A stretch of DNA of 17,385 nt, from assembly GCA_025928535.1 (NCBI GenBank), contig JAICJJ010000007.1, positions 1-17,385 of the forward strand. The letters run 5' to 3'. The notes under the pieces are model-generated. The model saw nothing but the letters and a program-made list of their open reading frames with translations. It did not search any database and was not told where the DNA came from. This DNA is from Thermomicrobiales bacterium (lineage in GTDB: Bacteria > Chloroflexota > Chloroflexia > Thermomicrobiales > UBA6265). Below are positions 7,462 to 15,512 of this stretch, one piece after another. The translations under genes and the position numbers were made by a program. Numbering within the stretch: the stretch's first letter is position 1; every line of letters starts with the position of its first letter.

Positions 7462-10400
7462 GTTGTGGACGCTCCGGCCGGCAAGACGCGGTAGATCGTC
7501 GTGCCGCCCTGATTGAAGACCGGCTCGAGCGACGTGCCGACCATGGCGTCGAACGCGGCGATCCCCGCCGCCGAGCCCTGGGGCGTGCAGTCGTTGTCGG
7601 CGACCGGATAGAGGCGTTCGAGATCGCCGACGATCACGTAGCGCACGTCGTACTTGCGGAGGATGGCGAGTTTTTCGGCGGGATCGGGCGAAGTGTAGAG
7701 GGTCCGCACATCGTTGACCCTCTGCGGCAAATCGTCCGGCGGCCGCTGCTGTTCTTCGTGCCGTTCCCAGCCGATGATCGTCGGCAGTCCGGTGGCGATC
7801 GAAAAGCGCGAGCCGTCGCAGCGATAGGGGCCGATGCTCGCTTCGGCGATGACCGGGCTGCCGGCGACGTTGCGCTGCAGCCAGTCGATCGCGGCGAGAT
7901 CGCCGTCGAAATGGATCGGCTCGACGCCGTTCGGGCCGAACGATGGAACCGTGCCATAGCGCATCCAGTCGAGCGCGTCGAGCGCGCCCGTGCCGAGTTG
8001 GTCGGTGAATCGCTGGTGCAATCGGGGCGAAACCGCCAGCACCGGATAGACGAGCGACGCGAGCATGACGACGACCGCGAGCGCGATGCCCGCGGTCGCC
8101 CACGAGCGGCGCGGATCGCGAGCCTCCGCTCCGGAAGCGCGCATGGCCTCGAACGCGGCTGATCCCGTCGTCGGCGTGGCGCGCGGCCGGCGCAGGAGCC
8201 CGGACGCGCGGAGCATGACCGTGAGGCCGGCGGCGGCCGCGAGCGCCAGCAGCACCCAGATCTGGTTGTAGAACTTGAATACCGTGTTCATCCGATAGGC
8301 CGTGGTCGCGATCAGGTCATCGGCGATGACGAACAACTCCACCCCTGCGCCGACGAACGCCGCGGCCGCCGCCAGCAAGGCGACGAATCGAGGCGCCGCC
8401 CGTCGCCCGATCATCCAGCGCGCGGCGGCGAGCGTGCCAATTCCGAGATAGAGCGCCAGGACGTCCCAGCCAGCGAAGAAAGCGATCGCCGCCGCCCCCA
8501 GCCCGATCACGACCCAGGCGCGAACCAGGATGGCGTCTTGCCGCAAGACGCCGGGCAACGATCCCGCAGCGGTCCATGCGACCGTGCCGAAGACGCCGAG
8601 CGCCAGCGCCACGAGCGCGGTGGTGGCGACGGTCGCCGCCGCCGGGGCGGTGGGACCGAGGACGATGCCGATCGCAATGAGCAACGCGGCCGCCCCAACC
8701 GGCGCGAGCGGCGAACGGATCGGGCCGGGCAGCGCGCGGCCGGCCGGCAGGGAGAGCACGATCAGACTCGCCGCCACGATCGCGAGCAAGCCGCCGACGT
8801 GGCTCGCCCAGGCGCCGAGGTCGGTGGGAGCCTTGACGCGGGCGAGCGAGCCGAACAGGGCGACGAAATGCTGATGGAACGGCAAAAAGAGCAGGTACGA
8901 TCCGGCGCCGAAGACGCCGGCGAGCAGGACGAAGGCGACCATCCGCCGCGGCCATGGCGCGATTTGCCGTGTGGCCATGAACAGGGCCGCCAGGCCGAGC
9001 GCGGCATAGGTCGGCACATCCCAGGCGTTGGTGGCGCTGAGGCCGCCGATGACGAGCATCAGCGGCGCGAGCCGGCCGATCGCCGCGAGCACCATTCGGG
9101 CGACGTCGTTCACGGAGCGGTCGGGGCAGGTTCGCAGCGGTCGCCGCGCCAGATCGTACGAGAGGGCGATGGCGGCGACGGTCATCGGCAAGGCGACGAC
9201 GTGGGCGTGCAGATCGGCGTAGAGCCCGGTGAAAAACGGAAACTCGGTGATCGCGTCCGGAATGGCGCGGCTCCCGGCCCAGACCCAATCGAGAAACGAA
9301 TCGAGCGCCGGGCGCGCCGGCTGAAACAGCGCGAGCGCCGACGTGAGATTGCCGATCAGGACCGTCAGGACGACCCCGGCCAGGCCGGCGGGCACGGCGA
9401 GCCGCCGCACGCGCGACGCATCGCGGCCGAGGCTCGCTGCCACCGAATAGGCGCCGGACGCCAGCAGCGCGATCACGGTCGGCTGAGCGAGATTGAAGCC
9501 GATCCGGGACGGGATGCCGGTCAATTTGAGGAGGAAGGCGACAAGATAGAGCCCGTAGTAGTAATAGTTCAAGATGCCGCCGGCATACCATGGGTCGTAG
9601 GGCGGGAAGTTGGCGCTGCGCAGCGTCGCGTTGAGATGGGCGAATTCCATCGGCTTTTCGCCGCCCCAGATCGGATGCCAACTGTCCGGATTGAGGAAGC
9701 GAAATGCCAGAAAGAGGGCAAAGACCACCCAAAAGACCGCTTCCGCCGCGATGACGTTCGCCCGATCGGGCGCCGCCGGAGAGGCGGACCTCCGGAGCAG
9801 CAACCAGGCGCCGACCGCCAATGCACCGACCGCGACGAAGCACCAGACCGCGCGGAATTCGATGGCGCCGACGCTCGCGCCGATCCAGACGAGATAGCCG
9901 CCGAGCAAGATGGCGAAAAGTCGCGCCAGGCCCCAGCCGCCGTCGGCGAAGCGCGGCAGCAACGTCCGCGCGATCGGCGTCCCGATCGCTTGCAGCACGA
10001 CGAGCAACACGATCCAGACAAGCAAGGCGGGGCCAGCCTGACTTGTCAGCGCCGCGCTCCAGCCGGCGTCGTCGACGACCGGCAGATCGCCGACCGGGCG
10101 CGACAGCATCGGGTTGTCGGCGGCGGGCGGATGGCGGGTCGGCACCCAGGGCGCGGCAACCGCCGGGGCCATCAATTGTCGATACTGGTCGGGCGAGATG
10201 AGCGCCGTCTTGCGATAGATTTCGACGCGCGGGTGGTCGTAATTGATGAACGATTCGTCGGCGTCGCGATCGTCGAAGATCAGCGGTCCGAGGCTGGGGG
10301 CCAATTGGAATGTCGCCGCCGGCACGAAGCCGAGCGCGCCGGAGCGGAGGGACTCGTAGTAGCGCTGCTGGACGGGGTAGCGCCAGGGGGCCTGCGCGGT

Positions 10401-11942
10401 CCCGGCTTCGACCCGATCCGACGACAGCACGACATAGTCGGATCCTTGCAAGTCGCGATAGATCGCCGCCGCTTCCTGGCGGGGCGGCTGGTCGCTGTAG
10501 AGGTCCATGGTCACGCTGGCGTATTGGCGATCGCCGGGCGTGAGGCCGGCGCCGAGATCGCGCGGCAACGCGTCGTCCCAATATTCGGCCGTCACCGCAC
10601 TGCCGGCGGGCACGTTCGCGTAGATCCAGCGGGAGGCGGCCAGCCGCGGATTTTCGTGAGCGTAGATCGACGAGAACGCGGCCGCCCAGAGGCCGACGCC
10701 GGCGAGCGCCGCGGCGACGGCGGCCAACGCCATCGGGCGCCCGAACCGGCGTCGCGCCAGACAGGCGATCCGCACGAGCGCATATCCGGAGGCGACGGCG
10801 AAGACCGGCACGAGCGGCGCGAGGTAACGGAGAAAGCGGACTTCGGGAATGGCGATGACGACGCCGTAAGCGACGAACCACGCCAGCAAGACGCCCATGG
10901 CCAGATTCCGCCGCCGCCAGAAGTCGACCGCCATCCAGATCAGTCCGACCACGGCGAGGAGGGTTGCCGCCGGGCCGAGTCCCCAGCGGCCGAGTTGCTC
11001 GGCTTGATAGAGGATTGGCGGCCGGCCGACGTAAACTCGGGTGAAGGGCACGTCGAACACGCCGCGCACGATGTCGGATTGCGTCCGCAGCGATTGCAGG
11101 TAGATGCCCGGATTGATGATCGCGTACGGCTCGAATGCCGCGAAACCGACGAACGCGGCGATCCCGGCGGCGACGAGCCGCGCCGTCAGCGCCCGTCGCC
11201 AATCATGGTCGGGACAAGCGGACGCTCGTTGATGGGCGTCGAGCGCAAGGGCGGCGGCGACCGGCGCGGCGAGGCTGAAGACGCTCCCTTTCGTCGCCAT
11301 CGCCAATCCGAGGGCGAGCCCGGCGGCGACGAACCAGCGCAGCGAGCCACGCAAGGCGGCGAGGACCGAAAACACGAGGCAGAGCGCGACGAAAAAGGTC
11401 AGCCAACTGTCGGTCGTGAAAAAATGCGCCAACTGGATCGACATCGGCGCGCACGCCGCCACCGCCGCGCCGGCAAGCCCGACCGCGTCGGACGCCAGCA
11501 ACCGCCCGAGGAAGAAGACGAGCAAGACCGTGCCGGTGTCGAACAGCGCCGAAAGCACCCGGCCGACGAGGTAGACCCGGTCCGGGCCGTTCCAATCGAC
11601 GCCGGTCGCCTTCGACAACGCCCAACCCGACGCGTCCGTCACCCAGAGCGGCAGCGCGCCGTAGGCGAATTCGCGATATTGTCCCGTCCGCGGATCGGCG
11701 GAGCGGGGATTCAGGCCGCTCGTCGCCGGATCGAGCAATTGCCGCAGATCGGGCGGCCAGTCGAGATGGATGCGGTCGATGAGGACGATCTTGGCGATGA
11801 ACAACTCGTCGGGGTGGAGATCCCGGCCGTCGTCCCAGTTCAAGCCGTAAAGCCGCAGCCCGAGCGCGGCGAGCAGGAGCGCCGCCAGCGCCATCGTCAC
11901 GCGCACATCGTTTCGGGACCGGGAGGCGCTGCCTGCGATCAT
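7458..11942 (-). CDS. PMT-like glycosyltransferase/DUF2298 (Chlor_Arch_YYY) fusion membrane protein
   Basis: A very large integral membrane protein of 1494 aa. Residues 1 to about 580 resemble dolichyl-phosphate-mannose-protein mannosyltransferase-like (GT-C) enzymes. They show a first membrane helix, then WDDGRDLHPDEL (residues 36-47) in the first external loop, HFFTTDSWLTFF further on, and an extracytoplasmic soluble part. Residues from about 637 to the end form a DUF2298 domain: GGEKPMEFAHL, DPWYAGGILNYYYYG (Asn792, Tyr793-796), EFPFFTGLYADLHAHVVALP, NAWDVPTY, RMNTVFKFYNQIW and a tail with IIGWERHEEQQRP. The expected job is transfer of a sugar from a lipid-phosphate donor outside the membrane; donor and acceptor are unknown. 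The ATG at 11942 lacks a ribosome binding site but lies 7 nt after a -10-like TAGAAT, which fits a leaderless mRNA. An internal ATG at 11894 is the alternative start. Confidence 0.9.
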   Translation of the reverse strand: MIAGSASRSRNDVRVTMALAALLLAALGLRLYGLNWDDGRDLHPDELFIAKIVLIDRIHLDWPPDLRQLLDPATSGLNPRSADPRTGQYREFAYGALPLWVTDASGWALSKATGVDWNGPDRVYLVGRVLSALFDTGTVLLVFFLGRLLASDAVGLAGAAVAACAPMSIQLAHFFTTDSWLTFFVALCLVFSVLAALRGSLRWFVAAGLALGLAMATKGSVFSLAAPVAAALALDAHQRASACPDHDWRRALTARLVAAGIAAFVGFAAFEPYAIINPGIYLQSLRTQSDIVRGVFDVPFTRVYVGRPPILYQAEQLGRWGLGPAATLLAVVGLIWMAVDFWRRRNLAMGVLLAWFVAYGVVIAIPEVRFLRYLAPLVPVFAVASGYALVRIACLARRRFGRPMALAAVAAALAGVGLWAAAFSSIYAHENPRLAASRWIYANVPAGSAVTAEYWDDALPRDLGAGLTPGDRQYASVTMDLYSDQPPRQEAAAIYRDLQGSDYVVLSSDRVEAGTAQAPWRYPVQQRYYESLRSGALGFVPAATFQLAPSLGPLIFDDRDADESFINYDHPRVEIYRKTALISPDQYRQLMAPAVAAPWVPTRHPPAADNPMLSRPVGDLPVVDDAGWSAALTSQAGPALLVWIVLLVVLQAIGTPIARTLLPRFADGGWGLARLFAILLGGYLVWIGASVGAIEFRAVWCFVAVGALAVGAWLLLRRSASPAAPDRANVIAAEAVFWVVFALFLAFRFLNPDSWHPIWGGEKPMEFAHLNATLRSANFPPYDPWYAGGILNYYYYGLYLVAFLLKLTGIPSRIGFNLAQPTVIALLASGAYSVAASLGRDASRVRRLAVPAGLAGVVLTVLIGNLTSALALFQPARPALDSFLDWVWAGSRAIPDAITEFPFFTGLYADLHAHVVALPMTVAAIALSYDLARRPLRTCPDRSVNDVARMVLAAIGRLAPLMLVIGGLSATNAWDVPTYAALGLAALFMATRQIAPWPRRMVAFVLLAGVFGAGSYLLFLPFHQHFVALFGSLARVKAPTDLGAWASHVGGLLAIVAASLIVLSLPAGRALPGPIRSPLAPVGAAALLIAIGIVLGPTAPAAATVATTALVALALGVFGTVAWTAAGSLPGVLRQDAILVRAWVVIGLGAAAIAFFAGWDVLALYLGIGTLAAARWMIGRRAAPRFVALLAAAAAFVGAGVELFVIADDLIATTAYRMNTVFKFYNQIWVLLALAAAAGLTVMLRASGLLRRPRATPTTGSAAFEAMRASGAEARDPRRSWATAGIALAVVVMLASLVYPVLAVSPRLHQRFTDQLGTGALDALDWMRYGTVPSFGPNGVEPIHFDGDLAAIDWLQRNVAGSPVIAEASIGPYRCDGSRFSIATGLPTIIGWERHEEQQRPPDDLPQRVNDVRTLYTSPDPAEKLAILRKYDVRYVIVGDLERLYPVADNDCTPQGSAAGIAAFDAMVGTSLEPVFNQGGTTIYRVLPAGASTT

Positions 11943-11949
11943 GGAGGGG
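11943..11949 (+). promoter_or_regulatory. Ribosome binding site that sets the fmt start
   Basis: GGAGGGG lies 9 nt before the ATG at 11959. It favours that codon over the in-frame ATG at 11941, which has no upstream purine-rich site and sits next to this element. Confidence 0.65.
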
Positions 11950-11979
11950 ATTCTAGCGATGCGGACGGTCGCCGGTCGA
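11950..11979 (-). promoter_or_regulatory. Candidate promoter of the glycosyltransferase operon
   Basis: On the minus strand TAGAAT (11950-11955, five of six matches to TATAAT) follows TCGACC (11974-11979) by 18 nt. The -10 box ends 7 nt before the ATG at 11942, so transcription would start at or next to the start codon and give a leaderless message. The -35 box is only a partial match. The element lies over the first codons of fmt. Confidence 0.5.
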
Positions 11980-13002
11980 GAGAACCAGCGCGACGACCTT
12001 GGCGCCGGGCGGCCGGCCCGCGTGGTCTTCTTCGGCACGCCCGAATTCGCGACGCCGACGCTCGAAGCGCTCGCCGGGAGCGAACGATTCGACGTGCGGC
12101 TCGTCGTGACGCAACCCGATCGCCCGGCCGGGCGCGGTCGGCATGTCGAGCGCTCGCCGGTCGGGCGCGTCGCCGACCGGCTCAAATTGCCCGTTTATCA
12201 GCCGGCGACGCTCAAGACCGAAGAAGCGCGGGCGCCGTTGGCCGCCGCCGCCGCCGATCTTTTCGTCGTCGCCGCCTTCGGGCTCATTTTCGGCCGACGC
12301 ACGCTCGATATTCCCCGGCGCGGTTGCGTCAATGTCCACGGTTCGCTCTTGCCGAAATATCGGGGCGCAAGCCCGGTCGCCGCCGCGATCCTCGGCGGCG
12401 ACCGCGAGTCCGGCGTCACCCTGATGCGGATGGAGCCGGGGCTCGACACGGGACCGGCGCTGGCGACCGGCCGCCTTGCCGTCGAGCCGACCGACACGAC
12501 CGCGAGCCTGATGGAGCGCCTGGCGAGGCTGGGCGCCGACGTGGCGCTGCAGGCTTTGCCGGCATACCTCTTCGGCGAACTGGAGCCCACGGCGCAGCCC
12601 GCCGCCGGCGCGAGCCTGACGCGGCCACTGACGAAAGCGGACGGCTGGCTCGATTTCACGGAACCAGCCGATGCCCTCGAGCGCCGGGTGCGCGCGATGT
12701 GGCCCTGGCCGCGCGCCTGGACGACGCTTGGCGACGAGTCCGTCCAGATTCACCGGACCTCGGTCGTCGCCGCTCCGGCGGGGTCGAGTCCCGAAGCGCC
12801 GGGGGCCGTCGTCACCGCCGCCGGCGAACTGCTCGTTGCGACCGGAACCGACCGGCTTCGCCTGGACCTCGTGCAGCCGGCCGGCGGCCGGCCGATGAGC
12901 GGCGCCGCGTTCGCCGCTGGCCGCCGCCTCGCGGGCGTCCGGTTCGGTGTCGAAGGCGTGCCGATGGCGCTGCCACCGATCGTGACGCCGGTCGATGGGT
13001 GA
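11959..13002 (+). CDS. fmt: Methionyl-tRNA formyltransferase
   Basis: Formylates Met-tRNAfMet with 10-formyl-tetrahydrofolate for translation initiation; cytosolic. The 347-aa length is close to the usual ~315, with about 20 extra N-terminal residues before RVVFFGTPEFATPTLEAL. Diagnostic motifs are VTQPDRPAGRGR, then CVNVHGSLLPKYRGASPV, which carries the catalytic Asn and His and the SLLP loop, and VTLMRMEPGLDTGP with the catalytic Asp. The C-terminal OB-like domain (LTKADGWLDFTEPA, RAMWPWPRAWT) binds tRNA. The ATG at 11959 is chosen for the GGAGGGG site; an in-frame GTG just before VFFGTPEF would give the conventional length. The gene is divergent from the glycosyltransferase operon, and its promoter must lie within that gene's 5' end. 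No def or priA neighbour, which are common fmt partners, is visible. Confidence 0.95.
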   Translation: MRTVAGRENQRDDLGAGRPARVVFFGTPEFATPTLEALAGSERFDVRLVVTQPDRPAGRGRHVERSPVGRVADRLKLPVYQPATLKTEEARAPLAAAAADLFVVAAFGLIFGRRTLDIPRRGCVNVHGSLLPKYRGASPVAAAILGGDRESGVTLMRMEPGLDTGPALATGRLAVEPTDTTASLMERLARLGADVALQALPAYLFGELEPTAQPAAGASLTRPLTKADGWLDFTEPADALERRVRAMWPWPRAWTTLGDESVQIHRTSVVAAPAGSSPEAPGAVVTAAGELLVATGTDRLRLDLVQPAGGRPMSGAAFAAGRRLAGVRFGVEGVPMALPPIVTPVDG

Positions 13003-13037
13003 AGTCGCTCCGCGCGGAGGCGAAGCGGCGCGATCGA

Positions 13038-13065
13038 ATTGCGGATAAGAAAGGTTATCCGCAAT
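13038..13065. repeat. Perfect inverted repeat (11-bp arms, 6-nt loop)
   Basis: ATTGCGGATAA (13038-13048) and TTATCCGCAAT (13055-13065) are exact reverse complements around GAAAGG. The element lies 36 nt after the fmt stop. No run of T follows, so a standard intrinsic terminator is not supported. An operator, an RNA-stabilising hairpin or one copy of a dispersed palindromic repeat are alternatives. Confidence 0.75.
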
Positions 13066-13417
13066 GAATCCGAAGAGTCGTTCCCTCCCGCCGTCGATTG
13101 CCCGCGGTCGCGACGCCACCGGAAAACGACGCGCGGCGACGGATCGACGCGCGCCGAACCGGACCCAAGACGCATCGATGCGCGGCCAGGTGCGGGGCAA
13201 GACGCCAGGGAAGCGGATCGGCCGGCGCGCTGGTCGGCAGCGTGTCATTGCGCCCGAACACGATCCCGGTTCCAACTGGCGACCAGGCGCGGGCTTCCTC
13301 ATTGCCCGAGCAAGCCCGTTCTCGCGGGATGTTCGCGATTTCGATGGCTCGCGCGACGCGCCGCGATCTGTCGCGTCGTCTCGCCCCCCCGCGTCTGCCG
13401 GATCGCCCTTCATCCGA

Positions 13418-13423
13418 TATGAT
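13418..13423 (+). promoter_or_regulatory. Possible -10 box upstream of the sulfatase gene
   Basis: TATGAT matches five of six consensus bases and lies about 108 nt before the sulfatase ATG. The hexamer 17 nt upstream (CTGCCG) is a poor -35, so this is a weak call. Confidence 0.3.
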
Positions 13424-13513
13424 GACCCCCGCCGTGACGAGCCGAACCACGGCGATCGACGAGGGAGAACGAAGGCGACGGAGGTCGTCGTCTTCAGTTC
13501 GTCGCTGCCAACC

Positions 13514-13521
13514 AAGGGGAG
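13514..13521 (+). promoter_or_regulatory. Ribosome binding site that sets the sulfatase start
   Basis: AAGGGGAG lies 9 nt before the ATG at 13531. It excludes the in-frame TTG at 13522, which would directly abut it. Confidence 0.7.
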
Positions 13522-13530
13522 TTGCGCTCG

Positions 13531-15216
13531 ATGAAACGACGTGAACTCTTGCGAGCCGCGGCTGCCGCCCCAGCCATTGCGGCAGCCGAATCGGCGACCG
13601 GCGCGCTCGCCGATCGCAAATCAACCAAGAACGCGACATCCAGCCAAGTCGAACCGAGCGTTTCCCAGCCCGACCTGAACGGCATGAACGTCATTCTGTT
13701 CATGACCGATCAGCAACGGGCGATCCAGCATTTCCCCAAAAGCTGGGCAAAGAAGAATCTGCCCGGCTATCAGCGGCTGAAGAAGCACGGCCTGGAATTC
13801 TCGCAAGCTGTCTGCAACACCTGCATGTGCTCGCCGAGCCGCTCGACGTTGATGACCGGCTATTTCCCGGCCCAGCACGGGGTCAAGAATTGTCTCGAAG
13901 CCGACATGCCGTCCGCGGCCGGCTATCCGCAGGCGGTGATGCCGCTCGATCTCCCCAACATCGGGACCGTCATGGCGGCAGCTGGCTACCACACGCCCTA
14001 CAAGGGCAAATGGCATTGCAGCAAGCCCGCGTCCGGCGTCACCGATCCCTCGGTCGATCCGCCCTGCTCGGTGGATGAAGGCTGGGTCCCGAACGACGTC
14101 AACAAATACGGCTTCGAGCGCTGGGATCCGCAAGACGCCGGCGCCAATCAGGATCCCTGTCAGGCCGGGGGCGGCGACATCCAGAACGATCGCCGCTTCA
14201 TGATCGATCATGGCGATCCCGCCGAAGGGCGGGAAGGCGCGCTGACGTACCTGCGATCGGACGCCGCCCAGCAGCAACCCTTTTTCCTGACGATCTCGCT
14301 CGTCAACCCGCACGACGTGCTGGCCTACCCGGCCAACTTCGACCTCTTCGGCTACGACGACACCTGGCTCGACAGCACCGGCATCAAGCGGCCGAGCACC
14401 GCCGACGAAGACCTCTCGACCAAACCGGACGCCCAGCAGCAATTGCTCGTGATCAGCGCGCCCCTCCGGCCGAAGACGCCGGAACAGCAGGTCAACTATC
14501 TCAATTTCTACGGCAATCTGATCAAATCGTCCGACAAGTATCTCGTTCAGGTGCTCGACACCCTGGAACAGCAGAATCTGCTCGACAACACGTTGATCAT
14601 CTTCACGTCGGACCATGGCGAAATGGGCATCGCCCACGGTGGCATGATCCAGAAGAACTTCAATTTCTACGAAGAAACGCTGCGGGTGCCGCTCGTCTTT
14701 TCCAACCCGAAACTCTATCCCAAGGCGAAAAAGTCGGACGCGCTCGTGTCGCACGTCGATTTCGTGCCGACGATGGCGAGATTGTTCGGCGCGCCGCAAA
14801 GCGCCACCGCCGACTGGGAAGGCGTCGATTATGGCGATGTCGTGCTCGACCCGAGCGCCAAGGGGCCGCAAGACTACACCGTCTTCACCTACGACGATTA
14901 CCAGTCTGGCCAGCCCGCCCCACCCTATCCACACGGCGCGACCCACATCGTCAGCATCCGCGAACAGCGGTACAAACTGGCCAGGTACTACTGGGATGGG
15001 AGCGACGATCTGCGCGGCGAGCCCAACCCGCAGGTCCCGGACCAATGGGAGATGTACGACCTCACGAACGACAAGGCCGAAACCAAAAACATCGCCTGGG
15101 ACACCTTCAAGCGGTCGAAGAAGCAGGAAAAGCAACTCGCGCGCCTGAAGGCGAAATTGGCGGAGGTCGAGCAAACCCGGCTGCAGCCCCTGAATGCGGG
15201 CCGGAAGAAGCGCTGA
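13531..15216 (+). CDS. Type I sulfatase / alkaline-phosphatase-superfamily hydrolase with Tat-like signal
   Basis: Exported 561-aa hydrolase of sulfate or related esters. The N-terminus MKRRELLRAAAAAPAIAAAES is a Tat-like twin-arginine signal followed by an Ala-rich hydrophobic stretch. The sulfatase signature CSPSRSTLMTG begins at Cys100, the residue a formylglycine-generating enzyme converts. Metal and active-site motifs are MTDQQR (Asp60), GKWH (Lys160, His162), NPHD and TSDHGEMGIAHGG (Asp361, His362), then EETLRVPLVF. The region SIREQRYKLARYYWDG and WEMYDLTNDKAETKN is the usual sulfatase C-terminal subdomain, followed by a Lys/Arg-rich tail. The Cys-type CxPSR site favours an arylsulfatase or phosphonate monoester hydrolase over a phosphatase. 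No maturase gene is visible here. Substrate unknown. The gene stands alone, flanked by long intergenic regions. Confidence 0.93.
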   Translation: MKRRELLRAAAAAPAIAAAESATGALADRKSTKNATSSQVEPSVSQPDLNGMNVILFMTDQQRAIQHFPKSWAKKNLPGYQRLKKHGLEFSQAVCNTCMCSPSRSTLMTGYFPAQHGVKNCLEADMPSAAGYPQAVMPLDLPNIGTVMAAAGYHTPYKGKWHCSKPASGVTDPSVDPPCSVDEGWVPNDVNKYGFERWDPQDAGANQDPCQAGGGDIQNDRRFMIDHGDPAEGREGALTYLRSDAAQQQPFFLTISLVNPHDVLAYPANFDLFGYDDTWLDSTGIKRPSTADEDLSTKPDAQQQLLVISAPLRPKTPEQQVNYLNFYGNLIKSSDKYLVQVLDTLEQQNLLDNTLIIFTSDHGEMGIAHGGMIQKNFNFYEETLRVPLVFSNPKLYPKAKKSDALVSHVDFVPTMARLFGAPQSATADWEGVDYGDVVLDPSAKGPQDYTVFTYDDYQSGQPAPPYPHGATHIVSIREQRYKLARYYWDGSDDLRGEPNPQVPDQWEMYDLTNDKAETKNIAWDTFKRSKKQEKQLARLKAKLAEVEQTRLQPLNAGRKKR

Positions 15217-15247
15217 TGCGCTGCATCTGAAATCTGCTCGCTCGTTC

Positions 15248-15274
15248 GGGAATAAACGCTTCGCCGGCGGCGTC
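15248..15274 (+). promoter_or_regulatory. Candidate ECF-sigma promoter upstream of the sigma/anti-sigma operon
   Basis: GGGAATAA (15248-15255) and CGTC (15271-15274) are 15 nt apart, as in ECF promoters of the GGAAC...GTC type. The identical arrangement recurs at 16928-16954. A start near 15281 implies a leader of about 230 nt before the sigma ATG. An imperfect inverted repeat (15263-15274 with 15284-15295) overlaps the -10 element and may be an operator or chance GC pairing. Confidence 0.65.
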
Positions 15275-15502
15275 ATGACGGTTGACGGCGCCGGCGCGGA
15301 GCGCGTCGGTTCGAGCCGTGACGTGATGCCAGCCAGCGCGCCCGGCGCCATCCGGGCGCGCCGGTTGGCGCCAATCGACGCGCGGGTGTACCGTATCCAT
15401 GCCGGGCTGTCCTGGTCTCGTCGAACACAATGAGCCCGCGCTGGCGACGACGGTCGCGGCCTCCGTCGTTGTCCACGCCGTTCGGCCGCGGCTCCGACCG
15501 CT

Positions 15503-15506
15503 GGAG
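15503..15506 (+). promoter_or_regulatory. Ribosome binding site that sets the sigma-factor start
   Basis: GGAG lies 6 nt before the ATG at 15513. The upstream in-frame ATG at 15399 has no such site and would add 38 residues unlike any ECF N-terminus. Confidence 0.55.
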
Positions 15507-15512
15507 CGCCGC

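Larger units (their letters stand above)
13003..13530. other. Intergenic region without a credible gene
   Basis: These 528 nt hold only Arg/Pro/Ser-rich frames on both strands with no protein-like pattern. They contain a palindrome CTCCGCGCGGAG (13008-13019) right after the fmt stop, a perfect 11-bp inverted repeat (13038-13065), a 7-bp inverted repeat CGACGCG/CGCGTCG (13354-13378), a TATGAT -10-like box (13418-13423) and the sulfatase leader. No U-tract terminator was found. Confidence 0.6.

Noticed and set aside
8538..13067. 1509-codon open frame on the plus strand opposite the glycosyltransferase fusion
   Set aside because: Very rich in Arg, Asp, Glu and Gly with no hydrophobic pattern or domain. 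It is the antisense of a well-supported membrane protein and runs out of frame through fmt.
13064..13534. 156-codon plus-strand frame between fmt and the sulfatase
   Set aside because: Arg/Pro/Ser-rich, no ribosome binding site, no protein-like pattern, and it runs into the sulfatase start in another frame.
15263..15295. GC-rich imperfect hairpin after the sulfatase gene as an intrinsic terminator
   Set aside because: No U-tract follows, one arm mismatch is present, and the left arm coincides with the -10 region of the ECF-type promoter, which explains the sequence better.
15399..15512. Upstream start of the sigma factor at the ATG 15399
   Set aside because: No ribosome binding site, and the added 38 residues do not resemble an ECF N-terminus; the ATG at 15513 has GGAG at good spacing.
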